Of a stretch of DNA of 64,000 nucleotides, positions 22,486 to 34,770 are shown one piece after another (position 1 is the stretch's first letter; each line of letters begins with the position of its first letter). Where the stretch lies: assembly GCF_901000735.1 (NCBI RefSeq), contig NC_081550.1:13330877-13394876 (forward strand). Reading direction: 5' to 3'. Source of the stretch: Corylus avellana. Lineage: Eukaryota; Streptophyta; Magnoliopsida; Fagales; Betulaceae. Both the position numbers and the translations under genes were made by a program. The notes beneath the pieces are model-generated. The model was not told where the DNA came from. It searched no databases and saw nothing but the letters and a program-made list of their open reading frames with translations.

Positions 22486-23661
22486 ACGTAAGTGTTAGTC
22501 GCCCTTGTACTGAACAACGTTCCTATACTCTTGATCTTATTCTTTAGTTCTATAAATACATTGGAGACAATGCATGATTCAAGTTTGGGGGTATGGAAAA
22601 ACAAAACACGGTCCATTTTTGTTGTTTTGTCATTCTTAAGCATATGGTTAAGCTTTGATTTTGGTTTGAATTTCATTGGTAGGCTTAAAGTTATGAGCAC
22701 ATGATCAGTTGACTTAGGAATTTTGAGTCTTGTTACTTACTTTTGGCAACATGAGATGGTTCTTGTTTCAATTTAAATCTATCTTGAGCACACTAGCACA
22801 TGTCTGTGAGGTATGAATTTTGAGACCAATTATGTTTGTTTTCAATATCTTGAATTCTGTTGGGTTACATATTGGATGAATAACTTTGGCATGCTATATA
22901 ATAATAAAAAAATAATAATCAAGTTTGAATTTTTCGCTGAGTAACCAGACCTCTTGCCTCATTAAGCAGTGAGTGTTCGCGTCAAAAAGTGAAATTTTTG
23001 GGTTGATTAATAAAATGGCTAGCTTAGCTTCGTAACCTTTTTGACTCGAGTTAGTAAGTCCTTAGGGGTGTCTTTACACCTAGTGCCCTAAAGCCATTTG
23101 GTTTGGGAGATATTGGCCTAACACTCAATACATGGGTCAACTAGAAAGCATAAGGGAGCTAAGCATTGCAAAGCCTACAAGAAAAAAAAAAAAAAAATGT
23201 ATGCATTGGTTGTTTTATCTGATAGGAAGTCCAAAGAATTCTAAGATGTTGATTCATTCATATTGGAATTATTTTGAAGCCTCATGATTATGTGTTAGTT
23301 CACTTTGCACTAATTGAAGCTTCTTGTATCTCAATCTGTCATTTGTAAGTGATTTGACTTGTAAATTCCTTGGAATTGTAAAGATGGAGTTTATAAGCTT
23401 GCTAATGAATGAGAACCATTATTTCTGTGATACTTTATCCTTTTGAATGACATAAAGATGACAATGTTTGTGGATATCATTCCTGAAAAACCCTTACGAG
23501 ACTTCACTTGTCCTCTAGGGAATGCCTAGGAGTTTAAAAGGTATGTTGCATATGCTAAAAGCAATCGTATATCCCACGAAAGATGGATTTATTCTTTTGT
23601 TTTTTAATTTATTTTATGTTTTGTATTGCTAAGGGACTAGCAATATGTAAGTTTGGCGGTG
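22486..23661 (+). mobile_element. 3' internal part of a family C element
   Basis: There is no coding frame. The stretch starts abruptly inside the family A body. It carries AAGTTTGGGGGTATGG at 22581 and ends with a polypurine tract (AAGTTTGGCGGTG, from 23649) directly before an LTR. The same order and spacing recurs in families B and D (27346-28510, 32165-33339, 60103-61268). The 5' part of the element is absent. Confidence 0.7.
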
Positions 23662-24977
23662 TGATAAGCATTGAATGTTGCACATTCAAGCCCCTTAATT
23701 TTCATATGTTAATTCCTTAGCATTGTTATTTGTTTGATTTTATTTTGTTTCTATCTTTTAGGGCTTCAAATGACAAATACAAGAAAAACCATTGATTTCG
23801 GGCTTAAAATGAAATTTAATGTAGTAGGGTACTGCAACATCACTATAGTAGTTACTGTAGCAATTACTACAGTGCGCTTGAGCTCAGCTACAATGCGCTC
23901 GAGCGCACATGGGCGGCGGAGACAAAAAGGAATCAGAAATTGATAAGGAAAGTTTTTCTTGGTCTCCCAATCTGACTGGTACGATTTTTTTTGGATTCCT
24001 AGGGCTTCTAGGGTTTTCCTAATCCCTATAAATAGACATCTAAACATTGTAAGCACACATACCGCTTCGTAGAGCTAGAAATCAGAAATTTGTCTTTGGA
24101 GCTTAGAAGATCATGAGCGTCTAAACCCCTTTGTGGGGTGTTGATGTAACCATATCCAAGCACAATGGTTTGATTGTATTTAGTTTCTAGATTTTCAATT
24201 TATGCATGTTGATTGTACAACTATGAGAATTGTTACCTTTTGATTCTATTCTTAATTATTAAATGCAATTGTTCTTAAATTCCAAAATCAATATTTATGA
24301 AATTCTTCTCTTGTCTTAGAAAGTATTTTACTTTTGTTGGTCTCAAATCATTCTTGTTTTCTGTGATTATGAGGATGATGGTTATACAATGGGTTTAATT
24401 GACATATGATCAATAGGATTTGATAGGCCATGCCTAGTGAAGACGGATTGTACTACATCCTAGTTTAGTGTAATTTTGGTAGACAGTCCGTGCCAACCAA
24501 AGATGGGTTACACTTATTCATTGATTGTATGAATCCTGTTAAAGAATTTGACAATTTATACCTAGGGAAGACGGGTCGTACAGTATCTTAATAGTTAGGT
24601 GGACGATTCGTGTCAACCGAAAATAAATTATGCTTATTCTTTAATAAGGTAGTTTATTGTTTATTTATAACATGACTAGAATGAATTTTTGGGATTAAAT
24701 ATGATTAGCCATTGTTATGCGGATAGAGGTAAAGTCAATACCCTACGCTCTCTCTCTTATTTTAAATCTCTTTTATTTTCATGCACTTTAGTTCTAAAGA
24801 AAATCAAATCAATTCTCTTTTTAATTAAGTTAATTTTGATCTTTTTAATTTGATAACAAAACCCCTACAGTCCTTGAGGTTCGACACCCTCTCTATAGCC
24901 GTATCCTACAAAGATTTGTCCTATTGCGAGTGGTTATTTTTATAATTGATATTTTTGGTCACAAAAATACCACATTA
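23662..24977 (+). repeat. Family C LTR (3' LTR of truncated element)
   Basis: It begins TGATAAGCATTGAATG and ends ACCACATTA, and is homologous along its length to the solo LTR at 55116-56386. It contains a TATA box at 24027-24034 and a CG-rich palindromic block around 23866-23915. Confidence 0.8.
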
Positions 24978-25626
24978 GTCATGTTGGAACTATTGCTTTA
25001 CTAAAAATTAGAGTTCATCACTAAACTGGCATGGACATTATATGCGTTAATATTCACTAAGTCTTAGACTTACCCCCCTTTTTATTTATGTTTTCCCCTA
25101 TCATTACTAATATTTGTGCGGTTTAACTATCATAGAAGAGGATGCCGTCGTACCAGACTTGAGTGATTGCACAAGATCTGATTCGAGTCATTTTTTAGGA
25201 TATGGACCCGGTATGGTTGAAGTCTATGTGGAAGGATGGAGGAACTGCTCATGATGATATGATCGAGATTTTAATCTCGTTAGCCCTACTCAAGCTTGGA
25301 TCTAGGATTTGATCTGTTGATATTTTGTTGGGACAATAATGTTAAGTTATGGATTGTATTCCTATTTTGATGACACTCAGATGACTTGTACATTTGATGG
25401 TGATATATATATTATGAGGTTTTATATTTACTCTGGTGCATGTTGTGTGGATGTTAAATTTACTGCTCTCTATTTCCTATAGTTTTCGAAAGTCTTCTGC
25501 TGATATTTTCTCGTTTTGACGAGAAATGTTGAAATCCCAGAGTCTTGTCCCGCGAGGGATAAGGTTGGGAGACAAACCATGGGGTCAATTACTAGTTAAT
25601 TAATTTTCCCATCGGGCTCATTACAA
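24978..25626 (+). repeat. Family A-like LTR 3' fragment
   Basis: The sequence parallels 19840-20338 with substantial divergence (CACTAAGTCTTAGACTTACC, then GGTTGGGAGACAAACC) and ends CTCATTACA. It may be the end of the 3' LTR of the element that starts at 18132, left behind after rearrangement. Confidence 0.6.
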
Positions 25627-25905
25627 CGCCACTTTCGCTAGTCGTCCAATAGCCTCTGTTTTCATGTTCTATGTTCGTTTTAGTTGAATTTATTATAATT
25701 AATGATAGATCTTTTCTCAGTATTCAAAGTTATGGAGCCTCAAAGGAATTTTACGAAGGAACCTTACGACCCGGGTGAGTACAAACTCACATGGATGCTT
25801 GTTGTTACTTTTCCTGCATTGCACGTCTATTTTATATATATTTATATCAAGCATGCATATTTTGCAATTCTCATTAAATACATTTTAGAACTATTGTGAA
25901 CTCTC
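25627..25905 (+). repeat. Second family A LTR, left piece
   Basis: It aligns with 19060-19330 (GCCACTTT, TAGTCGTCCAATAGCC). The first ~930 bp of the LTR are missing, and the right side is interrupted by the family B element. Confidence 0.75.
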
Positions 25906-25920
25906 TATTACATGCATACA

Positions 25921-25938
25921 TCCCCGGCAAAGGCGCCA
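25921..25938 (-). other. tRNA-Asp primer-binding site outside the B1 3' LTR
   Basis: The minus strand reads TGGCGCCTTTGCCGGGGA, nearly the complement of plant tRNA-Asp 3' end. It sits directly after the LTR that should be the 3' end of the element, so this LTR has internal sequence on both sides. Confidence 0.7.
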
Positions 25939-25944
25939 AAAATT

Positions 25945-27345
25945 TCTTGTGCAAATTTATTTAACTCGAAAGTGCATGAATCGATTATAGTTTAATGGAT
26001 TGCAAGTGCGAGGTCGAACCCACAGGGAATTGTGTTTTTGAAAGAGCAATTTATACCTAAACTAATTAAATCCTAATCTAGTTCCAAAAGGGTTTTGAAT
26101 TTTGGTTTTGAAAATTAAAAGACAAACAAAAACTAATTAAAATAAACTAAGAGATAAAATACTAAGGTTTGGGAATTCACACCCATCGAATCATAACAAC
26201 ATACTTCCATGTTTATCAATATTAATCTGAAGTTCTCACAATTAATATCTTAGATGTGTTTTACTATGCTTCAACAGTTAATCAAAACCATCCCATGTAT
26301 CCATTCATTGCACAAATCATAAAAGGAATCCAATATCAATTAAAATCATTAGATGTATCCGTAAATCACAAAAGATATCCAATCTTAATTGAAAGACCAA
26401 ATGTATCCGTAGAGCAAATCACAAGGGATATCCAATTATTTAGGCAAATAAAATCAAGCAATCAATTATGTGGAATTATCTTAAATCATCAAGTGTATCC
26501 TTGAATCACAAAAGAAATCCACGAATTTCTCAACACATTGAAAAGAAGTAAAACAATTGAAATGTTAAACCCAATAAAATTAGATAAATAAAGACTTACA
26601 TGAAAGTATTGATGTTCTTCATCGGTGAGGCTTGATCCCCAACCTTAGTTGGAAATTTAGCTCCACATAAAAATAAAACCTAAATCTAAAAAAACTTAAA
26701 CTAAAAAGAGAAAAACTGTATAATTTTGCTCTCTGGAATTCTATATATTTTCTTGAATGCAAAGAAGTCTATTTATAGGCGTAGGAAAGTCCTAAAATCC
26801 TATTAAACCTAGATAATTCGGAAGTCTATCTCCCAGTCAAAATAGAAGTCTGAAATCGGAATAGGATTCATCAAGATTTATGTTCTTTAATTGCGGGGTG
26901 CTTTTGGCATAGTAACCTTCTGAATTAGGAAAATCATATTTCATAACGAATTGTGGTATTCTGAGTTAGCTTTCTAATGCCATTTGAATCAATTCAATCC
27001 AATATTTGAGCAGAAAGTTATGGTCAAAATACTGAGACGTGTGCAGAATCTAAATTTGAGAATCAAATCCGAAATTTTATCAAATCTGATCTTTAATCAA
27101 ATCTGATCTTTAATCTGATTTAACCTTTTTTTGGACTTGGTTAGACTTAACCACATCATCTAGGTCTTCTCAAAGTATTCTTTCTTCCAAACTTTGCATT
27201 ATCCCTTTAAAGCTGTAGTATTTCTTTAATGACCTACAAAACACTAAAAACACAAAACTAACACAAAATATTAAATATCGACACAGCTAAAGGATTAACT
27301 AATGTAAATAAAGGGGGCCAAATATGCAATATTTGGCCCTTATCA
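25945..27345 (-). repeat. Family B1 3' LTR
   Basis: On the minus strand it starts TGATAAGGGCCAAATATTG after a polypurine tract at 27362-27346 and ends GCACAAGA at 25945. It is 1401 bp. Confidence 0.8.
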
Positions 27346-28620
27346 AACACCCCCAAACTTACATTTTGTTAATCCCTTAGCAAAACAAAACGACAAAATA
27401 AAATGAAAGCAAGAAACATAAATCCTATTTCGTGGGAGAGACGATTGCATTTAGCATATGCAACAAGCCTTTTAAACTCCTAGGCATCCCTAATGGACGA
27501 GTGTAGTCTCATGAGGGCTCAACAGAAATGATACCCAGAAACATTGTAGCACTATGTTGTTAACAAGAAAGAAGTTTCACATAAACCATGGTTCTTATTC
27601 ATGAGCAAGCTTAAAAAGACAAACACCGTCATAACAGTCAAAAGGAAATCCAAAATCAATTCACTTATAAATGGACAATTTAGACCTCATATGTTCTAAA
27701 AAGTGTAAAGCGTAATTAGCATAGAATCATGAAGCTTTTAGCTTAAACTCAAGACAAGTTCCAAAAAAATTTGTAAGACTCCCTAACAAATGAAATAGCC
27801 AAAGCAAGATATGCATTTATTTTTCATAGGCTCTGCAATGTCTAACTCCCTTAAGCGTTCTAATTGACCCATGTAACAAGTGTTAGGCCAATGACTTCCA
27901 AGCCAGGTGGTTTTAGGGCACTAGATGTAAAACATCCCTAAGGGCTTATTAACTTAAGTCAAAAGGCAACGAAGCCAGACTAGCCATATCATAAATCAAC
28001 ACTGAACTTCACACCTTTTGACGCGAACACTTAATGCTTAGTGAGACAAAAGATCTGGTTACTCAGCGGAAAACTCAACATGATCTTTCTTTTCTTTTTA
28101 CTTTTATTTATTTATTTATTTTTATATCTTGCAAGCCAATGATTATTCATCAATAGGTCATCCAACAAATCTCAAGAGAACATGCTTAAGCTCAAACATC
28201 AAACCTCACAGAAAACATGCTAATGTGCTCATAAAATTTATTTCAAAATAAGTGAAATCTCTTTTACCCAAAAATAAGTCAAGGACTCAGACTCCTAATG
28301 ACATAATGATGTGTTCAACCCTTTAAGCAAGTTAATGAAATGCAAATCACAGTTACAATAACTCAAACTTGACAACATCATAGCACAATTGTTTTTTTTT
28401 TTTTTTTAGTTCAAATTTTTTAACGCAAAATGACAAATAAAAATAAACAAATAAGAACAAAAATAAACAGACAAAGTGTTTTTTCATACCCCCAAACTTG
28501 AATTACACATTGCCCTCAATATGTAATATAGAAATACATTACTGAAAGTAAGGAAATCTGAGTGTGAACAAGGCCAAGGCGCCCCCAAACTTAAACACCA
28601 AAACATCTATTAACAAAAAC

Positions 28621-28627
<7 letters not shown>

Positions 28628-28652
<25 letters not shown>
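28628..28652. repeat. AT microsatellite
   Basis: About 12 AT units followed by T and A runs, inside the B1 body. Confidence 0.9.
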
Positions 28653-29398
28653 TTTTTTTAAAAAAAAAAACTTCAAAAGATTAATTGCTGTTAGAAACAA
28701 AAACAAAAATAAAAACAACATGTAATGAAAAAGGAAAGAAATAATTTGTGGAGTGAAGTGCAGAAAATAAACTGGAGAAGAAAACTTTATAGCGCTTCCG
28801 CTATCATGCGGATGTCCAACCAATCCCTTTTGATAAGTGCCAAATATTGCATACTTGGACCACTTTATTTATATTAGTTAATCCTTTAGTTGTGTCGTTA
28901 TTTAATATTTTTTGTTAGTTTTGTATTTGTAATGTTTTGTAGGTCAATAAAGAAAAACTACAGCTTTAAAGGGAAAAATGCAAAGTTTGGAAGAAACCAT
29001 ATTTTGAGAAGACTTAGATGATGTGGTTAAGTCTAACCAAATCCAAGAAAGGGTTAAATCGGATTAAAGATTAGATTGGATTAAAGATCTGATTGGATAA
29101 AATTTTGAATTTGATTCAAATTCAGATTTTGCACATGTCTCAGTATTTTGATGATAACTTTCTGTTCAAATATCGGATTGAAGTGATTCAAATGGCATTG
29201 GAAAGCTAACTCAAAATAATACAATCTATTGTGAAATAGGATTTTCCTAATTCGGATGGTTACTATGCCAAAATCGCCCCAAAATTAAAGGACACAAATC
29301 TAGACGAATCCTATTCCAATTTCAGACTTCTATTTTGACTGGGAGACAGACCTCCAAATTATCTAGGTTTACTTGGGCTTCTAACACTTCCCTAAGCC

Positions 29399-29406
29399 TA
29401 TAAATA
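29399..29406 (+). promoter_or_regulatory. TATA box of family B2 5' LTR
   Basis: TATAAATA follows CCTAAGCC. The same TATA word occurs in the 3' LTR (33891), in the E LTR (54128) and in the C LTRs (24027, 55538), so promoter placement is shared between families. Confidence 0.5.
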
Positions 29407-29639
29407 GACTTATTTGCATTCAAGAAAAGATATATAATTCCAGAGAGCAAAAGACTACAGTTTTTCTCTTTTTAGTTTAGGTTTTCTTTAGATTTATGTT
29501 TTATTTTTATGTGGAGCTAAATTCCCAACTAAGGTTGGGGATGAAGCCTCACCGATGAAGAACATCAATACTTTCATGTAAGTCTCTATTTATTTGATTT
29601 TATTGGGTTTAATATTTTAATTTTTTTACTTCTTTTCAA

Positions 29640-29900
29640 TGTGTGGAGTGATTCTTGGATATCTTTTGTGATTCAAGAATACATTTGATGATTTAAGATA
29701 ATTTCACATAATTAATTGCTTGATTTTATTTGCCAAAATAATTGGATATCCCTTGTGATTTATTCTACGGATACATTTGGTATTTCAATTAAGATTGGAT
29801 ATCTTTTGTGATTTACGGATACATCTGATGATTTAATTGATATTGGATTCCTTTTGTGATTTGTGTAGTGAATGGATACATGTGATGATTTTGATTAATT
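29640..29900 (+). repeat. Degenerate direct subrepeats in B2 LTR
   Basis: Four units of about 50-90 bp share GGATATCnnTTGTGATTT followed by GGATACATnTG and GATTT, at about 29655, 29746, 29797 and 29850. The same array is in the other B LTRs and in the D LTRs at 47227-47390. Confidence 0.75.
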
Positions 29901-30236
29901 GTTGAAGCATAGTAAAACATATCTAAAATTTTAATTGTGAGAACTTCAGATTAATATTGATAAACATGGAAGTATGTTGTTATGATTCGATGAGTGTGAA
30001 TTCCCAAACCTTAGTATTTTATCTCTTAGTTTATTTTAATTAGTTTATGTTTGTCTTTTAATTTTTAAAACCAAAATTCAAAACCCTTTTGGAACTAGGT
30101 TAAGATTTAATTAGTTTAGATTTAAATAGCTCTTCCAAAAATACAGTTCTCTGTGGGTTCGACCTCGCACTTGCAGTCCATTATATTGCAAACGATTCGT
30201 GCACTTGCGAGTATTGAAATTTGCATAACAAGTTTT

Positions 30237-30254
30237 TGGCACCGTTGTCGGTGA
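30237..30254 (+). other. Family B2 primer-binding site (tRNA-Asp-like)
   Basis: TGGCACCGTTGTCGGTGA, six bases after the LTR, resembles the complement of the tRNA-Asp 3' end (TGGCGCCGTTGCCGGGGA), as in Athila/Tat elements, with three mismatches. Confidence 0.75.
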
Positions 30255-30778
30255 ATTGTTCAATTTTTGAAACCAATTTATTTCTAAATTAGTTTTATTC
30301 TTCTACTAGTTATAATTAGGATTTTATTCTTTTGCAATTTGTTCTGTTTTATTCGTGTTACTAATAAAAAAAAAAAAAAAAAAAGATTTTTCTTGTTGTT
30401 TTTTGTTTTGTTTTGGCTTGTTTTATAGTTTTGCTGCAGCACCTTCCGCATAGCCCTGCTAGTGCGATTGAGTGCACTCGGGGCCAAGACAACAAGCTCA
30501 AGCGTACCTGCACTCGTTAACTGCCGCATCTTCACTCAAGTTCGATCGAGCACACATCAGCGCGATTGAGCGCACTCACAGCAAAGGCAGCAACTGTAGC
30601 AATTCCGTAGATTTAAGCCAAAAATTTATTTTGGTCCTTTTTGTGAGTTTTTCAGTTTTAGTTTTTATTTATTATTTTAATTGTGTTAGTCATTTTTTTA
30701 TTATTTAAAAATATATATAAAAAAAATTGGTTAATGTTTTATGTGGGATATCTGCATGCTAAAAAGTGAGGGGGAAGC

Positions 30779-31750
30779 ATGAATTTTCATTTTAATGATT
30801 TTAATGCATCTCCTAATTATAGGACACCAGCTCCTACCAACTACCTTGAAAATTTTGACCCACATGAGCCATGTTCATACTGCTCCAACTCTTATCATCA
30901 TTATATTGATTGTCCATCATGGGGACAAGCTTCTAATTTTCCATATGAGCAAATGAACACCAGCTTCTCCAGTCAAAGGTTTGATTTAAATTCCAATTAT
31001 TACAACCCGGACTGGAGCAACTAATCTAATTTCTCTTGGTCAACCCACGCTACGGGAAATTACGCTCTCCAATTTGATGAAGTGTACCACTCAAACTATA
31101 TGCAGTTCGATCATCAAACTCAACCTCCTGTTTATCAATCCACCATTCAAGGGCCACAGCTTGAACCACAGTCATCACTGGAAGACATGCAAACTCTCAA
31201 ATCAAGAGAAAAGAAAGTCGAAAGTTGTCTTCAAGAAATAAAAGGTTTCACCAATCAAGCCATACAGGAGCTGAGGAATTCCAACATGGCTAATAGCAAA
31301 GACATACAAGAACTTAAGCAGGCCATGACCAAGATAGAAGGACAGATTGGTCATCTAGTTGCTGACTTCAACAGAATAGATGAAGAAGAGCTTCAAAGTC
31401 AGCTGATGGCTGGATGGCACTACATGATTGATGAGGGTGATTCTGAAAATTCTTATCATGAGCATGCCCAAGTCACCATCACACTTGCGAGTGAGGAAAT
31501 TGTGGATAACAAAGAGGGGGAAGAGAAAGAGGAGCAAGTTGAGTACCCTGAGCAAGTTGAGCACCATGAGAATAGTAAGCCCCCAATGGATCCTAATGTA
31601 CCCAGTGACATGGAAGTAAGTATTGAAGCTCCTGCCTGCATCACTGTCCTTCTTGAGACACATCAAGAGCCCAAAGCTTCATCGCCTGAATGTCTCAAAG
31701 TGCCATGTCAAGATACTCAAGGATTTGTGCACACAAGCACGCAAATCTAG
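30779..31750 (+). pseudogene. Gag-derived frame of family B2 (broken)
   Basis: The frame begins MNFHFNDFNA and carries an intact CX2CX4HX4C zinc knuckle (CSYCSNSYHHYIDC). An in-frame TAA at 31022-31024 replaces a Gln codon that is still present in B1 (CAA to TAA). The frame then continues through the coiled-coil and acidic parts to 31750. A further shift near 31700 moves the conserved tail (KFYIRWRNILPEGYEVLKK) into another frame ending at 32000. It is the C-terminal half of an Athila/Tat-type Gag. It could be translated only in parts. Confidence 0.75.
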
Positions 31751-32070
31751 GAAACATTTTCCTAAGAAGATCCTTCGAATTAAGAAATTCTACATAAGAT
31801 GGAGAAATATCCTTCCAGAGGGGTATGAAGTTCTGAAGAAGAAGGGGTGGAAGGGATTGGTTAGACATCCGCATGATAGGGGGAAGCGTTGTAAAGTTTT
31901 CTCCTCCAGTTTATTTTTTGCACTTCACTCCATAAATTCTTTCTATCCTTTTTCATTACCTGTTGTTTTTATTTTTGTTTTTGTTTCTAACAGCAATTAA
32001 TCTTTTGAAGTTTTGTTTCTGTGAAAAAAAATATTGCTGTTAGTTTTTGTTGACAGGTGTTTTGGTGTTT

Positions 32071-32178
32071 AAGTTTGGGGGACGCCCTAGCCTTGTTCAC
32101 ACTCAAATTTCCTTACTTCCGGTAATGTATTTTTATACTACACATTGAGGGCAATGTGCAATTCAAGTTTGGGGGTAT
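32071..32178 (+). other. Internal polypurine-like tracts of family B2
   Basis: AAGTTTGGGGGACG (32071-32084) and CAAGTTTGGGGGTATG (from 32164) lie about 1.2 kb upstream of the 3' polypurine tract AAGTTTGGGGGTG (33325). They copy it almost exactly. Confidence 0.75.
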
Positions 32179-33324
32179 GAAAAATACTTTGTCTATTTAT
32201 TTTTGTTCTTATTTGTTTATTTTTATTTGTCTTTTTGTGTTAAAAATTAAAAAATAAAAAATAAAAAAATTGTGCTATATTTTTGTCAAGATTGAGTTAA
32301 ACTGTGACAATGGTTTGCATTTAATTGGATTGCTTAAAGGGTTGAACACATTATTATGTCATTAGGAGTCTGAGTCCTTTGACTTATTTTTGCGTAAAAG
32401 AGATTTCACTTGTTTTGAGATAAATTTTTATGAACACATTAGCATGTTTTCTGTGAGGTATGATGTTTAAGCTTAAGCTTGTTCTCTTTGAGATTTGTTG
32501 GATGACCTATTGATGAATAACCATTGGCTTGCAAGATATATAAAAAAATAAATAAATAAAAAAGAGAAGGAAAAAGAAAAGAAAGATCATGTTGAATTTT
32601 CCGATGAGTAACCAGATCTCTTGCCTCATTAAGCATTGCGTGTTCGCATTAAAAGGTGTGAAGTTCAGTGTTGATTTATGATATGACTAATTTGACTTCG
32701 GAGCCTTTTTTACTTAAGTTAATAAGCCTTTAGATATGTTTTACATCTACTGCCATAAAGCCACCTGGCTTGGGAGTCATTGGCCTAACACTTGTTACAT
32801 GGGTCAATTAGAAAGCTTATGGGAGTTAGAAATTGCGGAGCCTATAAAAAAAACAAAGAAAAAAAAAATATGCATATCTTGCCTTGGTTGTTTCATTTGA
32901 TAGAGATTCTTACAAATTTTATGGAACTTGTCTTGAATTTAAGCTGAAAGCTTTATAATTGTATGCTAATTACACTTTACACTTTTCAAAACATATGAGA
33001 TCTCAATTGTCCAATTATGAGTGATTTGATTTTGGATCTCCTTTTGACTGTGATGATGGTATTTGTGTTTTTAAGTTTGCTCATAAATAAGAACCGTGGT
33101 TTATGTGAAACTTCTTTCTTGTTAACAACATAGTGCTACAATTTTTGTGGGTATCATTCATGTTAAGCCCTCACGAGACTTCACTCGTCCACTAGGAATG
33201 CCTAGGGGTTTAAAAGGCTTCTTACATTTGCTAAATGCAATCGTCTCTCCTACGAAAGAGGATTTATGTTTCTTGTTGTCATTATATTTTTCGTTTTGTT
33301 TTTGCTAACGGACTAGCAAAATGT
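32179..33324 (+). other. Conserved non-coding 3' region of family B2
   Basis: No convincing gene. Words such as ATTAAGCATTG, CATTGGCCTAACACTTG and GACTTCACTCGTCCACTAGG recur in the B1, C and D elements at matching positions, although the elements do not share a coding frame here. Confidence 0.6.
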
Positions 33325-33339
33325 AAGTTTGGGGGTGTT

Positions 33340-34718
33340 TGATAAGTGCCAAATATTGCATACTTGGACCCCTTTATTTACATTGGTTAATCCTTTAGTT
33401 GTGTCGTTATTTAATATTTTGTGTTAGTTTTATGTTTTTAATGTTTTGTAGGTCAATAAAGAAAACTACAGCTATAAAGGGAAAAAATGCAAAGTTTGGA
33501 AGAAAGCGTACTTTGAGAAGGCCTAGATGATGTGGTTAAGTCTAACTAAATCCAAGAAAAGGTTAAATTGGAGTAAAGATCAGATTTGATAAAATTTTGG
33601 ATTGGATTCAAATTCATATTCTGCACATGTCTCAGTATCTTAACCATAACTTTCTGCTCAAATATCAGATTGAAGTGATTCAAATGGTATTAGAAAGCTA
33701 ACTCAAAAGACTACAATTCGTTGTACAATAGGATTTTCCTAATTCGGACGGTTACTATGCCAAAATTGCCCCGCAATTAAAGGACACAAATCTGGACGAA
33801 TCCTATTCCGATTTCAGTCTTCTATTTTAACTGGGAGACAGACCTCCGAATTATCTAGGTTTACTTGGGCTTCTAGGACTTTCCTAAGCCTATAAATAGA
33901 CTTCTTTGTATTCAAGAAAAGATATAGAATTCCAGAGAGCAAAATTCTACAGTTTTTCTCATTTTAGTTTAGGTTTTCTTTAGATTTAGGTTTTATTTTA
34001 TGTGGAGCTAAATTTCCAACTAAGGTTGGGGATGAAGCTTCATCGATGAAGAACATCACTATTTTCATATAAGTCTTTATTTATCTGATTTTATTGGGTT
34101 TAATATTTCAATTGTTTTACTTCTTCTCAATGTGTGGAGTGATTCTTGGATATCTTTTGTGATTTAATGATACACTTGATAATTTAAGATAATTTCACAT
34201 AATTGATTGCTTGATTTTATTTGCCTAAATAATTGGATATCCCTTGTGATTTGTTCTACGGATACATTTGGTGTTTCAATTAAGATTGGATATGTTTTGT
34301 TTACGGATACATCTAATGATTTTATTGATATTGGATTCCATTGGTGATTTGTGCAATGAATTGATACATGAGATGATTTTGATTAATTGTTGAAGCATAG
34401 TAAAACATATCTAAGATTTTAATTGTGAGAACTTCATATTAATATTGATAAACATGGAAGTATGTTGTTAGGATTCGATGAGTGTGAATTCCCAAACCTT
34501 AGTATTTTATCTCTTAGTTTATTTTAATTAGTTTATGTTTGTCTTTGAATTTTTAGAACCAAAATTCAAAACCCTTTTGTAACTAGGTTAGGATTTGATT
34601 AGTTTAGATTTAAGTTGCTCTTTCAAAAATACAATTCTCTGTGGGTTCGACCTCGCACTTGCAATCCATTATATTGCAAACGATTAGTGCACTTGCGAGT
34701 ATTAAAATTTGCACAACA
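33340..34718 (+). repeat. Family B2 3' LTR
   Basis: It has the same start word, directly after AAGTTTGGGGGTGTT, and ends GCACAACA. A TATA box is at 33891-33898. Confidence 0.88.
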
Positions 34719-34770
34719 CCTTTCACCCCTTCTTCTTCAAAACTTCATACCCCTCTTGAAGGATATTTCG

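Larger units (their letters stand above)
28831..30230 (+). repeat. Family B2 5' LTR
   Basis: It begins TGATAAGTGCCAAATATTG and ends GCATAACA. A TATA box is at 29399-29406, and degenerate direct subrepeats are at 29640-29900. Confidence 0.88.
28831..34718 (+). mobile_element. Family B2: intact-ended gag-only LTR element nested in B1
   Basis: The LTRs are 28831-30230 (1400 bp) and 33340-34718 (1379 bp). A perfect 5-bp duplication CCTTT lies at 28826-28830 and 34719-34723. The primer-binding site is at 30237 and the 3' polypurine tract at 33325-33339. The internal region of 3.1 kb holds only a gag-like frame. It inserted into the 3' part of the gag region of B1, in opposite orientation. LTR divergence in the first 110 bp is roughly 6 percent by eye, so this is not a recent event. 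Confidence 0.9.
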
